This document shows positions 41,111-49,104 of a stretch of DNA of 64,000 nt, one piece after another. The DNA is taken from assembly GCA_965146665.1 (NCBI GenBank), contig CBCTHE010000006.1, forward strand, positions 1 to 64,000. Direction: 5' to 3'. How positions within the stretch are numbered: position 1 is the stretch's first letter; each line of letters begins with the position of its first letter. A program made the translations under genes and the position numbers. The stretch is from Ructibacterium sp965146665 (GTDB lineage: Bacteria; Bacillota; Clostridia; Monoglobales; Monoglobaceae). The notes beneath the pieces were generated by a model. It was not told where the DNA came from, ran no database searches, and worked only from the letters and a program-made list of their open reading frames with translations.

Positions 41111-42316
41111 GTGGCTCTTATCGTACAAAAATTCGGCGGCAGTTCTGTTGCCGACGCAGAGAGAGTGAACAACGTGGCAAACCGCGTGGTTGAGACAGCA
41201 CAGCTGGGAAACCGGGTTGTGGTTGTCGTTTCCGCCCAAGGGGACACCACAGACGACCTGATTGAGAAGGCAAATGAGATCAATCCGCACGCGTCCAAGC
41301 GTGAGATGGATATGCTGCTTTCCAGCGGCGAGCAGATCTCCATTTCCCTGCTGGCCATGGCCATTGAAAAGCTGAATTATCCGGTGATTTCCCTGACCGG
41401 ATGGCAGGCGGGCTTCCGGACCAACGCCACTTCCGGCAATGCCCGGATTGACAAGGTCGACGTGGAGCGGGTCCAGTCTGAGCTGGACAAAAACAATATT
41501 GTTGTGGTGGCCGGCTTCCAGGGCCTGAACCGCTATGACGACATCACCACCCTGGGGCGCGGAGGCAGTGATACCTCTGCGGTGGCGCTGGCCGCGGCTC
41601 TGCAGGCGGACAAATGTGAGATTTATACGGATGTGGACGGCGTCTATACCGCAGACCCCCGTATTGTGCCGGATGCCATGAAACTGGACGAAATCACCTA
41701 TGACGAAATGCTGGAACTGGCGAGCCTTGGGGCCAATGTCCTCCATAACCGATCTGTTGAGATGGCGAAGAAGTATAATGTAAAACTCGAAGTAAAGTCC
41801 AGCTTTCATAAAGTGCCGGGCACAATCGTAAAGGAGGTAACTACTTTGGAAAAAATGTTAATCAGAGGTGTAACCCGGGACAACGATGTTGCCCGAATTG
41901 CGATTATTGGCGTGGAGGATACGCCGGGAATCGCGTTTAAAGTATTCTCAGCCCTGGCAAAGGAGGGCGTGAATGTGGATATGATCCTGCAGTCCATCGG
42001 CCACGGCGGAACAAAGGATATTGTGTTCACCGTCACCAAAAACAATCTGACCAAGACCTTGGCCATCATTGACGGCCTGAAGGACAGCATGCATTATCAG
42101 GAGGTCAACCACCGGGACGACCTGAGCAAGGTTTCCATAGTCGGCGCGGGTATGACCAACAATCCCGGCGTGGCGGCCCGTATGTTTGAGGCGCTGTTCG
42201 CGGCTGATATCAACATACATATGATCTCCACTTCCGAGATCAAGATCTCCACACTGATCAATGTGAACAACGCGGAACGCGCGGTCAAGGTCATTCATGA
42301 CCAGTTCCGGGTATAA
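41111..42316 (+). CDS. lysC: Aspartate kinase (Bacillus LysC type)
   Basis: Makes beta-aspartyl phosphate, first step to lysine, threonine and methionine. The 401-residue protein starts with a GTG (AGGAGG about 8 nt upstream). The kinase domain has IVQKFGGSSVADAERV (about residues 4-19), the VVSAQGDTTDDLI loop, FQGLNRYDDITTLGRGGSDT (about 137-156) and DVDGVYTADPR (about 177-187). Two ACT regulatory domains follow (about 255-401), so amino-acid feedback is expected. An internal AAGGAGGT at 41831-41838 with an in-frame TTG at 41846 suggests a separate beta subunit, as known for Bacillus aspartokinase II. A strong terminator follows. Confidence 0.95.
   Translation: MALIVQKFGGSSVADAERVNNVANRVVETAQLGNRVVVVVSAQGDTTDDLIEKANEINPHASKREMDMLLSSGEQISISLLAMAIEKLNYPVISLTGWQAGFRTNATSGNARIDKVDVERVQSELDKNNIVVVAGFQGLNRYDDITTLGRGGSDTSAVALAAALQADKCEIYTDVDGVYTADPRIVPDAMKLDEITYDEMLELASLGANVLHNRSVEMAKKYNVKLEVKSSFHKVPGTIVKEVTTLEKMLIRGVTRDNDVARIAIIGVEDTPGIAFKVFSALAKEGVNVDMILQSIGHGGTKDIVFTVTKNNLTKTLAIIDGLKDSMHYQEVNHRDDLSKVSIVGAGMTNNPGVAARMFEALFAADINIHMISTSEIKISTLINVNNAERAVKVIHDQFRV
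41846..42316 (+). other. Probable internal translation start: LysC beta subunit (ACT domains only)
   Basis: Inside lysC a perfect AAGGAGGT (41831-41838) stands 7 nt before an in-frame TTG (codon 246, LEKMLIRG); an ATG follows at 41855. The shorter product would be 156 residues carrying both ACT domains, close to the Bacillus subtilis beta subunit, which is made the same way. Regulation by subunit ratio is inferred. Confidence 0.65.
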
Positions 42317-42328
42317 TCAATGGCAAAC

Positions 42329-42362
42329 AAAAGGCGCCGGCAGAAAGCCCGGCGCCTTTTTG
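42329..42362 (+). terminator. Terminator after lysC
   Basis: A perfect 12-bp stem (42329-42340 with 42349-42360) with A and T runs, 12 nt after the lysC stop. A second hairpin, GTCTTTGGAC/GTCCAAAGAC (42365-42390), follows and lies between the convergent genes. Confidence 0.9.
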
Positions 42363-42430
42363 CAGTCTTTGGACGCATAGGTCCAAAGACAGAGAGAAAA
42401 CCGCGGAAATACCTGCGGTCTTTTGGAAGT

Positions 42431-42859
42431 CTACAGAAAGGCCTTCATCTTCTCAATGTTGTCCTGTTCCCGCTTTATCTGCTTTTTGGCAAAGTCCAGC
42501 ACAGCTTTGTCCCCGCCCTCATAGTCGTGGACCTGCTTGGTCAGCTTTGTGATTCCCATGGTGCTGCCCTCAATGACCATTTCCGCCAGCCGGGAATCCG
42601 TGGGCTCCTGCATGGACTTCATTTTGCTGGTAAAGTCCGCCATCATCTTTGACATCATCCGCGCGTCCTCCCCCTGGGCGCCGCGGTCCTCCAGCATCCG
42701 CTCGCTGGTGTCATACACATCCTCGTACTCATCCAGCTGGGCCTGGACCGCTTTGGTAAAGTCCGCGCTGTGAGACAGATCCAGGATGTGCCGGAGACTG
42801 TCCCGGCCCATGTCCGCATTTTGGTGGATATGATTCAAAAGCTCTGTTTCCTGTAACAT
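42431..42859 (-). CDS. Hypothetical helical protein (142 residues)
   Basis: I do not recognise this protein. It is soluble, without a signal peptide, and predicted by eye to be mainly alpha-helical with heptad-like spacing (LLNHIHQNADMGRDSLRHIL and the C-terminal DFAKKQIKREQDNIEKMKAF). It is rich in Met, Asp, Glu and Lys. It recalls four-helix-bundle proteins such as the DUF305/CotF/ferritin-like groups, without a clear metal-binding motif. The ATG at 42859 is set by GGAG 6 nt upstream, which is part of the dispersed GCGGCGGAATGGAG element. Convergent with lysC. Confidence 0.75.
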   Translation of the reverse strand: MLQETELLNHIHQNADMGRDSLRHILDLSHSADFTKAVQAQLDEYEDVYDTSERMLEDRGAQGEDARMMSKMMADFTSKMKSMQEPTDSRLAEMVIEGSTMGITKLTKQVHDYEGGDKAVLDFAKKQIKREQDNIEKMKAFL

Positions 42860-42892
42860 AAAAATCTCCATTCCGCCGCTCCGCAAAGCAAA
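42860..42892 (-). repeat. Dispersed GCGGAGCGGCGGAATGGAG element, copy A
   Basis: Minus strand: TTTGCGGAGCGGCGGAATGG then AGATTTTT directly before the ATG of the helical hypothetical gene. It supplies its ribosome site. Upstream on the same strand, GAGATTTTCTCTGACTTTTA and TTTGC also match the copy before lspA. Confidence 0.7.
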
Positions 42893-43422
42893 TAAAAGTC
42901 AGAGAAAATCTCCAGAAAGCGGAGCAGGAAATTTGGAGATTTTTTATAGCCCATGTGAGTTTCTGAAGTGCAGCTGCGGAAAATTGAACACAGGCTGTGT
43001 AATCCGCCGGCAAAGTCCGGCATCAGTTTTGTGCCGTCCTTTGTCTTTTGATTTCAGTCTGTCCAGATAAGCTCAGTTCTATACGTCAAAATCACAGAGG
43101 TTATGGACAAAAAAGAAATATGCTTGGATTTTCCTTGTAATTTGGGAAAGAATATGATATATTAGGATAAACACCAAAAGAGGCTCTGTATGCTTTGACA
43201 TGGGGCCTCCGGCAAAGTGTAACAGCGTTCCGCGCACGGTTCATTTCGGCACGGCCGGCGTTGTTTTCCAACCCGCGGCTTGTTTTTTTCGCCGTCGAAG
43301 CTCTCATTCCGGGAGCTGCGGCGGGAACGCGCGGCGGTTCTCACAATGCGCCTTATCTGCCCACGATAGGAATAAGCGCATGGTTCAATTATTTCTGTGG
43401 GCGGAAAGGCTTTGAAATTATA
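42893..43422. other. Gene-free stretch between the helical protein and lemA
   Basis: No gene can be supported in these 530 nt. It holds a hairpin-prone AATCTCC/GGAGATT segment (about 42910-42945), the lemA promoter at 43135-43163 and a leader of about 255 nt before lemA. Open frames running into lemA from upstream have no ribosome site. Confidence 0.6.
43135..43163 (+). promoter_or_regulatory. Candidate promoter of lemA
   Basis: -35 TTGTAA (43135-43140), 17-nt spacer, -10 TATATT (43158-43163). It implies a long leader of about 255 nt. Confidence 0.55.
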
Positions 43423-43989
43423 ATGAAAAAAGGCTTGATTGTCACCATTTGTATTGTTGCGGTTTTGGCACTGATTGCCGGCGCCTGCGTCAGCAGCTAT
43501 AACGGTCTGGTGGGCGAACGGGAAAAAATAGACGGCCTGCTTGCCAACATTGATACCCAGCTTCAGCGGCGGAACGACCTGATCCCCAATCTGGTCAATA
43601 CAGTCAAGGGTTATACCACGCACGAGAGCGAGGTTCTGGCGAATGTGTCCGACGCCCGCGCAAAGCTGGCCGGGGCCGGTACCACTGCGGAAAAAAGTGA
43701 AGCCGACAGCGAGCTGAGCGGCGCGCTGAGCCGTCTGCTGATGGTGGTGGAAAACTATCCGGAGCTTAAGGCCGACACCCAGTTCAGCGCGCTTACAGAT
43801 GAGCTGGCCGGCACGGAAAATCGGATCGCGGTGTCGCGGAAGGACTATAACGACGCGGCACAGAAATACAATGCCATGATCAAAAAGTTCCCCAAGGTGA
43901 TCTTTGCCAATCTGTTTGGATTCGAGAAGGCGGATTATTTCCAGGCGGCGGAGGGCGCGGATCAGGCTCCGACAGTGAACTTTGACTGA
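43423..43989 (+). CDS. lemA: LemA family protein
   Basis: A 188-residue membrane-anchored protein. A single N-terminal helix (about residues 5-23) is followed by the LemA core: SSYNGLVGEREKIDGLLANI (about 24-43), DTQLQRRNDLIPNLVNTVKG (about 44-63) and the C-terminal AVSRKDYNDAAQKYNAMIKK followed by FPKVIFANLFGFEKADYF (about 140-178). The function of LemA is poorly defined; it commonly occurs next to a TPM-domain protein, as here (next gene, 25 nt on). The ATG at 43423 agrees with the family's start. A membrane-stress or envelope-related role is inferred from the partner only. Confidence 0.93.
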   Translation: MKKGLIVTICIVAVLALIAGACVSSYNGLVGEREKIDGLLANIDTQLQRRNDLIPNLVNTVKGYTTHESEVLANVSDARAKLAGAGTTAEKSEADSELSGALSRLLMVVENYPELKADTQFSALTDELAGTENRIAVSRKDYNDAAQKYNAMIKKFPKVIFANLFGFEKADYFQAAEGADQAPTVNFD

Positions 43990-44014
43990 GCCCTGCCGCG
44001 GACGGGAGGTTATT

Positions 44015-44797
44015 ATGAAACGGATCGTATTTGCGCTGGCCTGTATCATGGCCTGCCTGAGTATTCAGGCGCAGGCGCTTGAGGCTCCGGCCAAGCTGTT
44101 CTATGCGGCGGACTATGCCTCGGTTTTGTCAGACCAGACAGAGACCTTTGTGGTGGAGCAGTCCGCGGCCTTGGCAGAGGCCACCGGCGCCCAAATCGTG
44201 GTTGCCACGGTACGGGACCTGGGCGGCAGAGATGTGATGGACTATGGCCTTGATCTCCTGCGGACCTGGCAGGTGGGCAGCGAGAAGAACAACGGCGTTG
44301 TGATACTGGTGTCAACCGGAGACCGGAAAATCGGCGTCAGCGTGGGGTATGGCCTGGAGGGTGCGCTGAACGATTCCAAGGTGGGACGCCTCATTGATGC
44401 CTGCGCGGTGCCTTCTCTGAAAGAGAATGACTATGACACCGGCATATATCAGCTGTATAACGCGGTGCTCAGCGAGGTATATCAGGAATATGGCCTTACG
44501 GTGCCGGAAAACGTCAAGTCCCTGGAGGACTATCAGGATGAAGGTGACAGGGACGCGGAGCCGGTGGTCATTGGCGTGGTGCTGGCCCTGGTGATCCTGC
44601 TGAGTATATTTACCCGGCATCATGGCCCGCCTCCGCCGGGCGGCGGCGGGCATTACCGGCGTCGTGGATTCTATGGCGGCTATTACGGCGGCGGTGGCTT
44701 CGGCGGATTTGGCGGCGGTTCCTCCGGCGGCGGATTTGGCGGGTTCAGCGGCGGAGGCGGCAGCGGAGGCGGAGGCGGCGCCTCCCGGGGATTCTAA
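44015..44797 (+). CDS. TPM-domain membrane protein (YgcG-like) with Gly-rich tail
   Basis: A 260-residue protein with a signal peptide (about residues 1-22), an extracellular TPM domain (about 30-150: YAADYASVLSDQTETFV, AQIVVATVRDLGGRDVMDYG, NNGVVILVSTGDRKIGVSVG and YGLEGALNDS), one membrane helix (about 182-201) and a C-terminal tail of Gly, Tyr and Phe repeats ending GGGGGASRGF. TPM domains in other systems act as phosphatases or photosystem II repair factors; bacterial YgcG-type proteins have no settled role. GGGAGG lies about 7 nt before the ATG. Operon with lemA. Confidence 0.92.
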   Translation: MKRIVFALACIMACLSIQAQALEAPAKLFYAADYASVLSDQTETFVVEQSAALAEATGAQIVVATVRDLGGRDVMDYGLDLLRTWQVGSEKNNGVVILVSTGDRKIGVSVGYGLEGALNDSKVGRLIDACAVPSLKENDYDTGIYQLYNAVLSEVYQEYGLTVPENVKSLEDYQDEGDRDAEPVVIGVVLALVILLSIFTRHHGPPPPGGGGHYRRRGFYGGYYGGGGFGGFGGGSSGGGFGGFSGGGGSGGGGGASRGF

Positions 44798-44800
44798 GAA

Positions 44801-44837
44801 AAAAGCCGGGATGCAAAAGCATCCCGGCTTTTTCTGT
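44801..44837 (+). terminator. Bidirectional terminator between the TPM gene and comEC
   Basis: A perfect 14-bp stem (44801-44814 with 44819-44832) with AAAA loop and A/T runs on both sides, serving both convergent genes. Confidence 0.92.
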
Positions 44838-44843
44838 CCGCGG

Positions 44844-46508
44844 TTATGATGCGTCTTTTTGGGAGTCATGGGTAGGCTTTGCAAAGGACATCAGACAGCG
44901 GCAGAGAAACGCGCATACCAGAAGATAAAAAAGCAGAGCGGAGCGCGGCGGCGTCGGAACGGCAAACCGAAAGAATGGCAGAGAAAAGAAATCTGCCAGC
45001 CGGTTCATGAGCCACAGGCACAGACGAAGCGGATATTGCGCGGCCGCAGCGGCAAGCCCCGGCGCAAACAGACTCAGCAGCCAATTCAGAAATCCGCCCA
45101 CAAAGGCGAATGCGGCCAGAAACAGAACCGGAATGTTTCCAATGGCACTGCCCCAGGTTATGCGGTTGAAGAACCGGGCCATAAAGAATCCAATGCCCAG
45201 ATTGCTGGCAATGGACACTGAAAAGGAGGAGAGGATCGCGTCCGCGCTCTTTTTTAAAATGCGGCCGCCGGCGGTTTCGGCGCCGGGATTCGGACTGTGA
45301 CGCTTGCTGACAACCTGTATGGTTTGGCAGACAGGCAGGGAAAAGACGATGATACCCAGCGTGGCAGAAAAGGAGAGCAGAAAACTGTAGCTGGTCAGAT
45401 TATAGGGATTGACCATCAGGAGAACCAGGGCTGAAACAGCAATGGCATTGAGGGAATCCGGTTCCCTCTGAAACTGATAGGCAAGCTCTATGAGGGCCAG
45501 CATCAGCGCCGCGCGGCAGATGGAGGGGGTAAAGGCCGCGGCTGCCGTAAACAGGAGCAGGGCGGGGAACAGAAACAAATTGCAGAGCCACTTGGGTGCC
45601 CGAAGCCTTCGGAGCAGAAAGGTGAGAAATCCAATCAGAAACATGACGTGCATGCCGGAGACCGCCGTGATATGGATGAAGCCGGAGTCTGCAAACCGTC
45701 CGTACTGCTCCTCGGTGAAATTATCGCGGTATCCCAGCAGAATCCCCTTGAGCAGAGCGGACTCCTCTGAGCTGTCCCCAAAGCTCCGGTCAACCGAGGC
45801 CAGTACGCTTTTCTGAAATTCCATGCCGAGGCCCTGCAGAAGATAAACCGGGTCTCTGGGCTGGATTGCGCTGCCGGCCGGCTTTAAGTCCTTGGTAAAG
45901 ACTGAGAAGGAGAGCCCCTGACGGTAGAGGAAGCTCCGGATGCTGAAGGAGCCTTCATAGATCTCGCCGGACGGCGGGGACAGTTTTGCGGTCAGGGTTA
46001 CCGTATCTCCCCGGGAAATCCAGCCGCAGTGTTGGGGGCTGGCGTAGACCATGATTTTTCCGCTGATCTCCGCGGAACCGTCTGTGCCCTGGGTAAAATA
46101 TACCTTGAGCGGAAATCCCTGTGTTTTGCCGGTGCTGCTGGGGCTGGGGGTCTCCATGGCCACACCGGTCAGCGTCACAGTTTCGCCTTCCAGCGCTTTT
46201 AAGGACCGGTCCTGTATCCGGTCACAGTATACCACGCGCAGAACGCCCAGACCAAAGCTGAGCAGGACAAGAACAATCCAAAGGAGCTCCTGCATGGTCA
46301 GGCTGTTCCGGCTGAGACGGCGGCCAAGCAGGAGCGAAAGCAGGGCCGCCCCCGCAAAGAGAAGGGTATACCACGCCAGAAAGGAAAAGGAAAGGACCGG
46401 GATGACAGGGCTGTTGATGCCATACCAGATGCCGGCGATGAAGCCGCACACGGCCCAGGCAAGTATATGCCGCCGGGCGGGTATGGATGGAAGCGCTGTG
46501 GAAAACAT
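44844..46508 (-). CDS. comEC: ComEC/Rec2-type DNA uptake channel, without the metallo-beta-lactamase domain
   Basis: A 554-residue polytopic membrane protein. The N-terminal part (about residues 1-190) has three helices and a DUF4131/OB-like soluble segment. The competence domain (about 215-520) has SALLKGILLGYRDNFTEEQY, the signature SGFIHITAVSGMHVMFLIGF (about 285-304), CRAALMLALIELAYQF and LSFSATLGIIVFSLP. Full-length ComEC (about 750 residues) ends with a metallo-beta-lactamase-like nuclease; this protein stops after the membrane part, with no sign of a broken continuation. Such short forms occur in other Clostridia. The ATG at 46508 follows AAAGGAG/GGGGG; a longer in-frame start is less likely. 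It has its own promoter. Confidence 0.88.
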   Translation of the reverse strand: MFSTALPSIPARRHILAWAVCGFIAGIWYGINSPVIPVLSFSFLAWYTLLFAGAALLSLLLGRRLSRNSLTMQELLWIVLVLLSFGLGVLRVVYCDRIQDRSLKALEGETVTLTGVAMETPSPSSTGKTQGFPLKVYFTQGTDGSAEISGKIMVYASPQHCGWISRGDTVTLTAKLSPPSGEIYEGSFSIRSFLYRQGLSFSVFTKDLKPAGSAIQPRDPVYLLQGLGMEFQKSVLASVDRSFGDSSEESALLKGILLGYRDNFTEEQYGRFADSGFIHITAVSGMHVMFLIGFLTFLLRRLRAPKWLCNLFLFPALLLFTAAAAFTPSICRAALMLALIELAYQFQREPDSLNAIAVSALVLLMVNPYNLTSYSFLLSFSATLGIIVFSLPVCQTIQVVSKRHSPNPGAETAGGRILKKSADAILSSFSVSIASNLGIGFFMARFFNRITWGSAIGNIPVLFLAAFAFVGGFLNWLLSLFAPGLAAAAAQYPLRLCLWLMNRLADFFSLPFFRFAVPTPPRSALLFYLLVCAFLCRCLMSFAKPTHDSQKDAS

Positions 46509-46619
46509 ACCTGGATCCCCCCTCTCCTTTGTACACAGCAGGATGCTGTACGCGGAATTTGACAGGCGGGCCGGCTTGCTCAAGAACCCAAACACGACAT
46601 TGTCTGTCTGATTGTTTCC

Positions 46620-46648
46620 ATTATAGTGGAAGCGGAGAAAAAATACAA
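46620..46648 (-). promoter_or_regulatory. Promoter of comEC
   Basis: Minus strand: -35 TTGTAT (46643-46648), 17-nt spacer, -10 TATAAT (46620-46625). Further upstream (about 46700-46735) AAGGTCAG occurs twice, about 11 nt apart, as a direct repeat. Confidence 0.75.
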
Positions 46649-46857
46649 GAATAATGCAGAATTTTGTAAAAAGAAATATTCTGACTATCTATCAAAAAAC
46701 CTGACCTTTAGACTGACCTTCTGACTATTATGCCTGTAAATAAATTGAATTGTAAAAGTTTGAACTTTTTGTGAACAAATTGCATTGTATGCGAAAACCC
46801 TTGATATATAAGGGATTTATGCCGTTTCAATCAAATCTGCTATTTTTGAAAAAACAC

Positions 46858-46911
46858 TTGACAAATGAAAAAAACGTGCTATAATACAATTAAAGGTCAA
46901 AGAAAGTCAAA
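46858..46911 (+). promoter_or_regulatory. Promoter and CtsR operator of the clpC operon
   Basis: -35 TTGACA (46858-46863), 16-nt spacer, -10 TATAAT (46880-46885). Directly downstream is a perfect CtsR box, GGTCAAA GAA AGTCAAA (46895-46911), with a third partial heptad (GTCAAAA) following. The operator overlaps the transcription start, so bound CtsR blocks the promoter (known CtsR mechanism). Confidence 0.95.
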
Positions 46912-47012
46912 GTCAAAAATGGAATCAGAGTTTACGCGATGAACCTTTTGTCAGATATGGCCGGACAGGACCTTGCAGATTGGATTTCAAACGTTGGCGG
47001 GGTGATGGAAAA

Positions 47013-47459
47013 GTGAAGCTTAGTAATTTGATTGAGACATGGATTAAGGAGATGATGTCAGAGCAGGACGGCGCGGTGGAGCTGAAACGGAACGAGCTGG
47101 CCAGCAGGTTCAACTGTGTGCCGTCACAGATCAATTATGTCATTTCAACACGGTTTTCTCCGGAGCGGGGATATATCGTGGAGAGCCGGCGGGGCGGCGG
47201 CGGGTACATCAAGATCACCCAGGTCTCTCCCAAGTCCGGCAATGAGCTGATGCATGTGGTCAACATGATCGGCGGGCAGTTATCCTACACGGATGCCCGG
47301 GCGCTGGTACAAAATTGCTATGACTATGATTTAATTACCCAAAAAGAGGCAAAGATTATGATGGCGGCGCTCAGCGAACGGTCCATTCCGGTCAAACAGC
47401 CGGAGCAGGATATCCTGAGGGCAAAGATCCTCAAAAATATTTTGGTATCCCTGGTTTAA
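47013..47459 (+). CDS. ctsR: CtsR transcriptional repressor of class III heat-shock genes
   Basis: Represses the clpC operon at normal temperature and is inactivated by heat or arginine phosphorylation. The 148-residue protein starts at a GTG giving KLSNLIETWIKEMM. The winged HTH covers about residues 20-70 (ELKRNELASRFNCVPSQINY followed by VISTRFSPERGYIVESRRGG) and includes the temperature-sensing Gly-rich wing RRGGGGYIKI. The C-terminal dimer domain covers about 80-145. An in-frame start 11 codons upstream is less likely. It is the first gene of ctsR-mcsA-mcsB-clpC, under a CtsR box. Confidence 0.95.
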   Translation: MKLSNLIETWIKEMMSEQDGAVELKRNELASRFNCVPSQINYVISTRFSPERGYIVESRRGGGGYIKITQVSPKSGNELMHVVNMIGGQLSYTDARALVQNCYDYDLITQKEAKIMMAALSERSIPVKQPEQDILRAKILKNILVSLV

Positions 47460-47519
47460 GGGGGATACAGAAATCTCTTATCAATTTTTGACCTGCGGAT
47501 AAGGGATCGTTGACTATGA

Positions 47520-47556
47520 TTTGTGCCGGTGCAGGGCGGCGGAATGGAGGTTTATT
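47520..47556 (+). repeat. Dispersed GCGGCGGAATGGAG element, copy B (before mcsA)
   Basis: TTTGTGCCGGTGCAGGGCGG then CGGAATGGAGG runs into the mcsA start and supplies its ribosome site. The preceding 60 nt (AATCTCTTATCA, GATAAGGGAT, ACTATGATTTG) also align with the region before lspA. Confidence 0.7.
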
Positions 47557-48081
47557 ATGAAATGTCAAAGATGTCAGAAACGGGAAGCAACCAGTCATAT
47601 GACGGAAATCATAAACGGAAAGAAGCAGGAACTGCACCTTTGTTCCGAATGCGCGGCCCAGTCGCCGGAGTTTCAGGAGATGAAGGCCGGGATGGATTTT
47701 GGTATCGGTGATTTTTTGGGCGGTATCTTCGGCGGGAGCAAGCTGAAGACACTGGGCGGCGAGGCGGCGCCGAAGAGCGGCGTCTGCCCGGTCTGCGGCA
47801 TGCCCTTTGACGACTTCCTCCGCAAGGGCCGGCTGGGCTGCGGGGAATGCTATTCCGCGTTCCGCGGCCGGCTGGAACGGCCTCTGAAGCAGATTCACGG
47901 TACCTGCGAGCATGTGGGCAAGGTGCCGTCCCGGATGGGCGGGACCCTGAAGCGCGACCGGCAGATCGCGCATTTGGAGTCGGAGCTCAATGCGGCGGTT
48001 TTGAAACAGGAGTTTGAAAAGGCGGCGGAACTGCGGGACCGGATCAAAGAACTGAAGGATAAGGAAAACGGGGAGGTATGA
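47557..48081 (+). CDS. mcsA: McsA, zinc-finger activator of the McsB arginine kinase
   Basis: Binds and activates McsB and links it to ClpC and CtsR. The 174-residue protein has four Cys pairs: CQRCQKREATSH (residue 3 on), HLCSECAAQ (about 27-35), SGVCPVCGMPFDDFLRKG and LGCGECYSAF (about 77-105), forming zinc modules. The C-terminal UVR-type motif, LKQEFEKAAELRDRIKELKD (about 147-166), is also found in ClpC. The 97-nt gap before it holds the dispersed GCGGCGGAATGGAG element that provides its ribosome site. mcsB starts 3 nt after its stop. Confidence 0.95.
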   Translation: MKCQRCQKREATSHMTEIINGKKQELHLCSECAAQSPEFQEMKAGMDFGIGDFLGGIFGGSKLKTLGGEAAPKSGVCPVCGMPFDDFLRKGRLGCGECYSAFRGRLERPLKQIHGTCEHVGKVPSRMGGTLKRDRQIAHLESELNAAVLKQEFEKAAELRDRIKELKDKENGEV

Positions 48082-48084
48082 TTT

Positions 48085-49104
48085 ATGTGGTACACAGAGT
48101 GCGGTAAAGACGGCGATGTGGTTCTCTCATCCAGAGTACGGCTGGCCCGGAACCTGAAGGGCGTCCCCTTCCCGGCGCGGGCCGGTGCGGAGCAGCAGGA
48201 ACAGGTGCTGGAACAGTGCAAAAATGCTGTTCTGGAAAGCGGGAGCGCGTTGAAAGACACAGTAAAGTTCATCGACCTGTCGGTGATGGAGGACTATGAA
48301 AAACAGGCCATAGCCGAGCGGCACCTCATCAGTCCGCAGATGATGGATAACAGCATCAAGCGCGGCATCCTGCTCAGCGATGACAACAAGCTGAGCATTT
48401 TGCTCAACGAGGAGGATCATATCCGGATTCAGGCCATGGAGGCGGGCTTTGATTTAGATGCCTGCTTTGATCTGGCCAACCGGGTGGATGATCTCATTGA
48501 GGAGCGTGTGGAATACGCCTTTGATGAGCAGATTGGATACCTCACCTGCTGTCCCACCAACGTGGGGACCGGTATGCGGGCCTCTGTGATGGTCCATCTG
48601 CCTGCGCTGACCATGAGCGGAACGGTCAACCAGATCATTGACTCCCTGGCACAGCTTGGGGTTACGGTCCGTGGAATCTTCGGCGAGGGTTCCAAAGCGG
48701 CGGGAAACATCTATCAGATTTCCAACCAGCTGACCCTGGGCGCGTCAGAGGAGGATATTCTTGATAAGTTCAAGCAGATCATTGGCGAGGTAATCGGCAA
48801 GGAGCGGGAGATGCGCACCCGCCTGTATCATGCGGATAAGTTTAAGCTGGAAGACCGGCTCATGCGCTCCTACGGCGTTTTGTGCCATGCGGTGATCCTC
48901 TCTTCCAACGAGGCCATGAAGCGCCTGTCCGACGTCCGGCTGGGCGTGGAGCTGGGCCTGATTCAAAATGTAAAATTGGAGCAGATCAACGCAGTGACGT
49001 ATGAGATTCTGCCCGCGAACATTGTGCAGAAATACAATCTGTCCGATGCGGACGAGCGGGATTTGAAACGGGCGGAGATCGTCCGGGAAAGGATGTGTTC
49101 ATGA
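48085..49104 (+). CDS. mcsB: McsB protein arginine kinase
   Basis: Phosphorylates arginine residues, marking proteins for ClpCP and inactivating CtsR. The 339-residue protein belongs to the ATP:guanido phosphotransferase family: DVVLSSRVRLARNLKGVPFP (about residues 11-30), SILLNEEDHIRIQAM (about 105-119), the nucleophilic-loop GYLTCCPTNVGTGMRASVMV (about 150-169, catalytic Cys region) and GEGSKAAGNIYQISNQLTLG (about 195-214). The C-terminal arginine-phosphate pocket segment is present, so regulation by phosphoarginine is expected. Its stop overlaps the clpC start (ATGA). Confidence 0.96.
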   Translation: MWYTECGKDGDVVLSSRVRLARNLKGVPFPARAGAEQQEQVLEQCKNAVLESGSALKDTVKFIDLSVMEDYEKQAIAERHLISPQMMDNSIKRGILLSDDNKLSILLNEEDHIRIQAMEAGFDLDACFDLANRVDDLIEERVEYAFDEQIGYLTCCPTNVGTGMRASVMVHLPALTMSGTVNQIIDSLAQLGVTVRGIFGEGSKAAGNIYQISNQLTLGASEEDILDKFKQIIGEVIGKEREMRTRLYHADKFKLEDRLMRSYGVLCHAVILSSNEAMKRLSDVRLGVELGLIQNVKLEQINAVTYEILPANIVQKYNLSDADERDLKRAEIVRERMCS

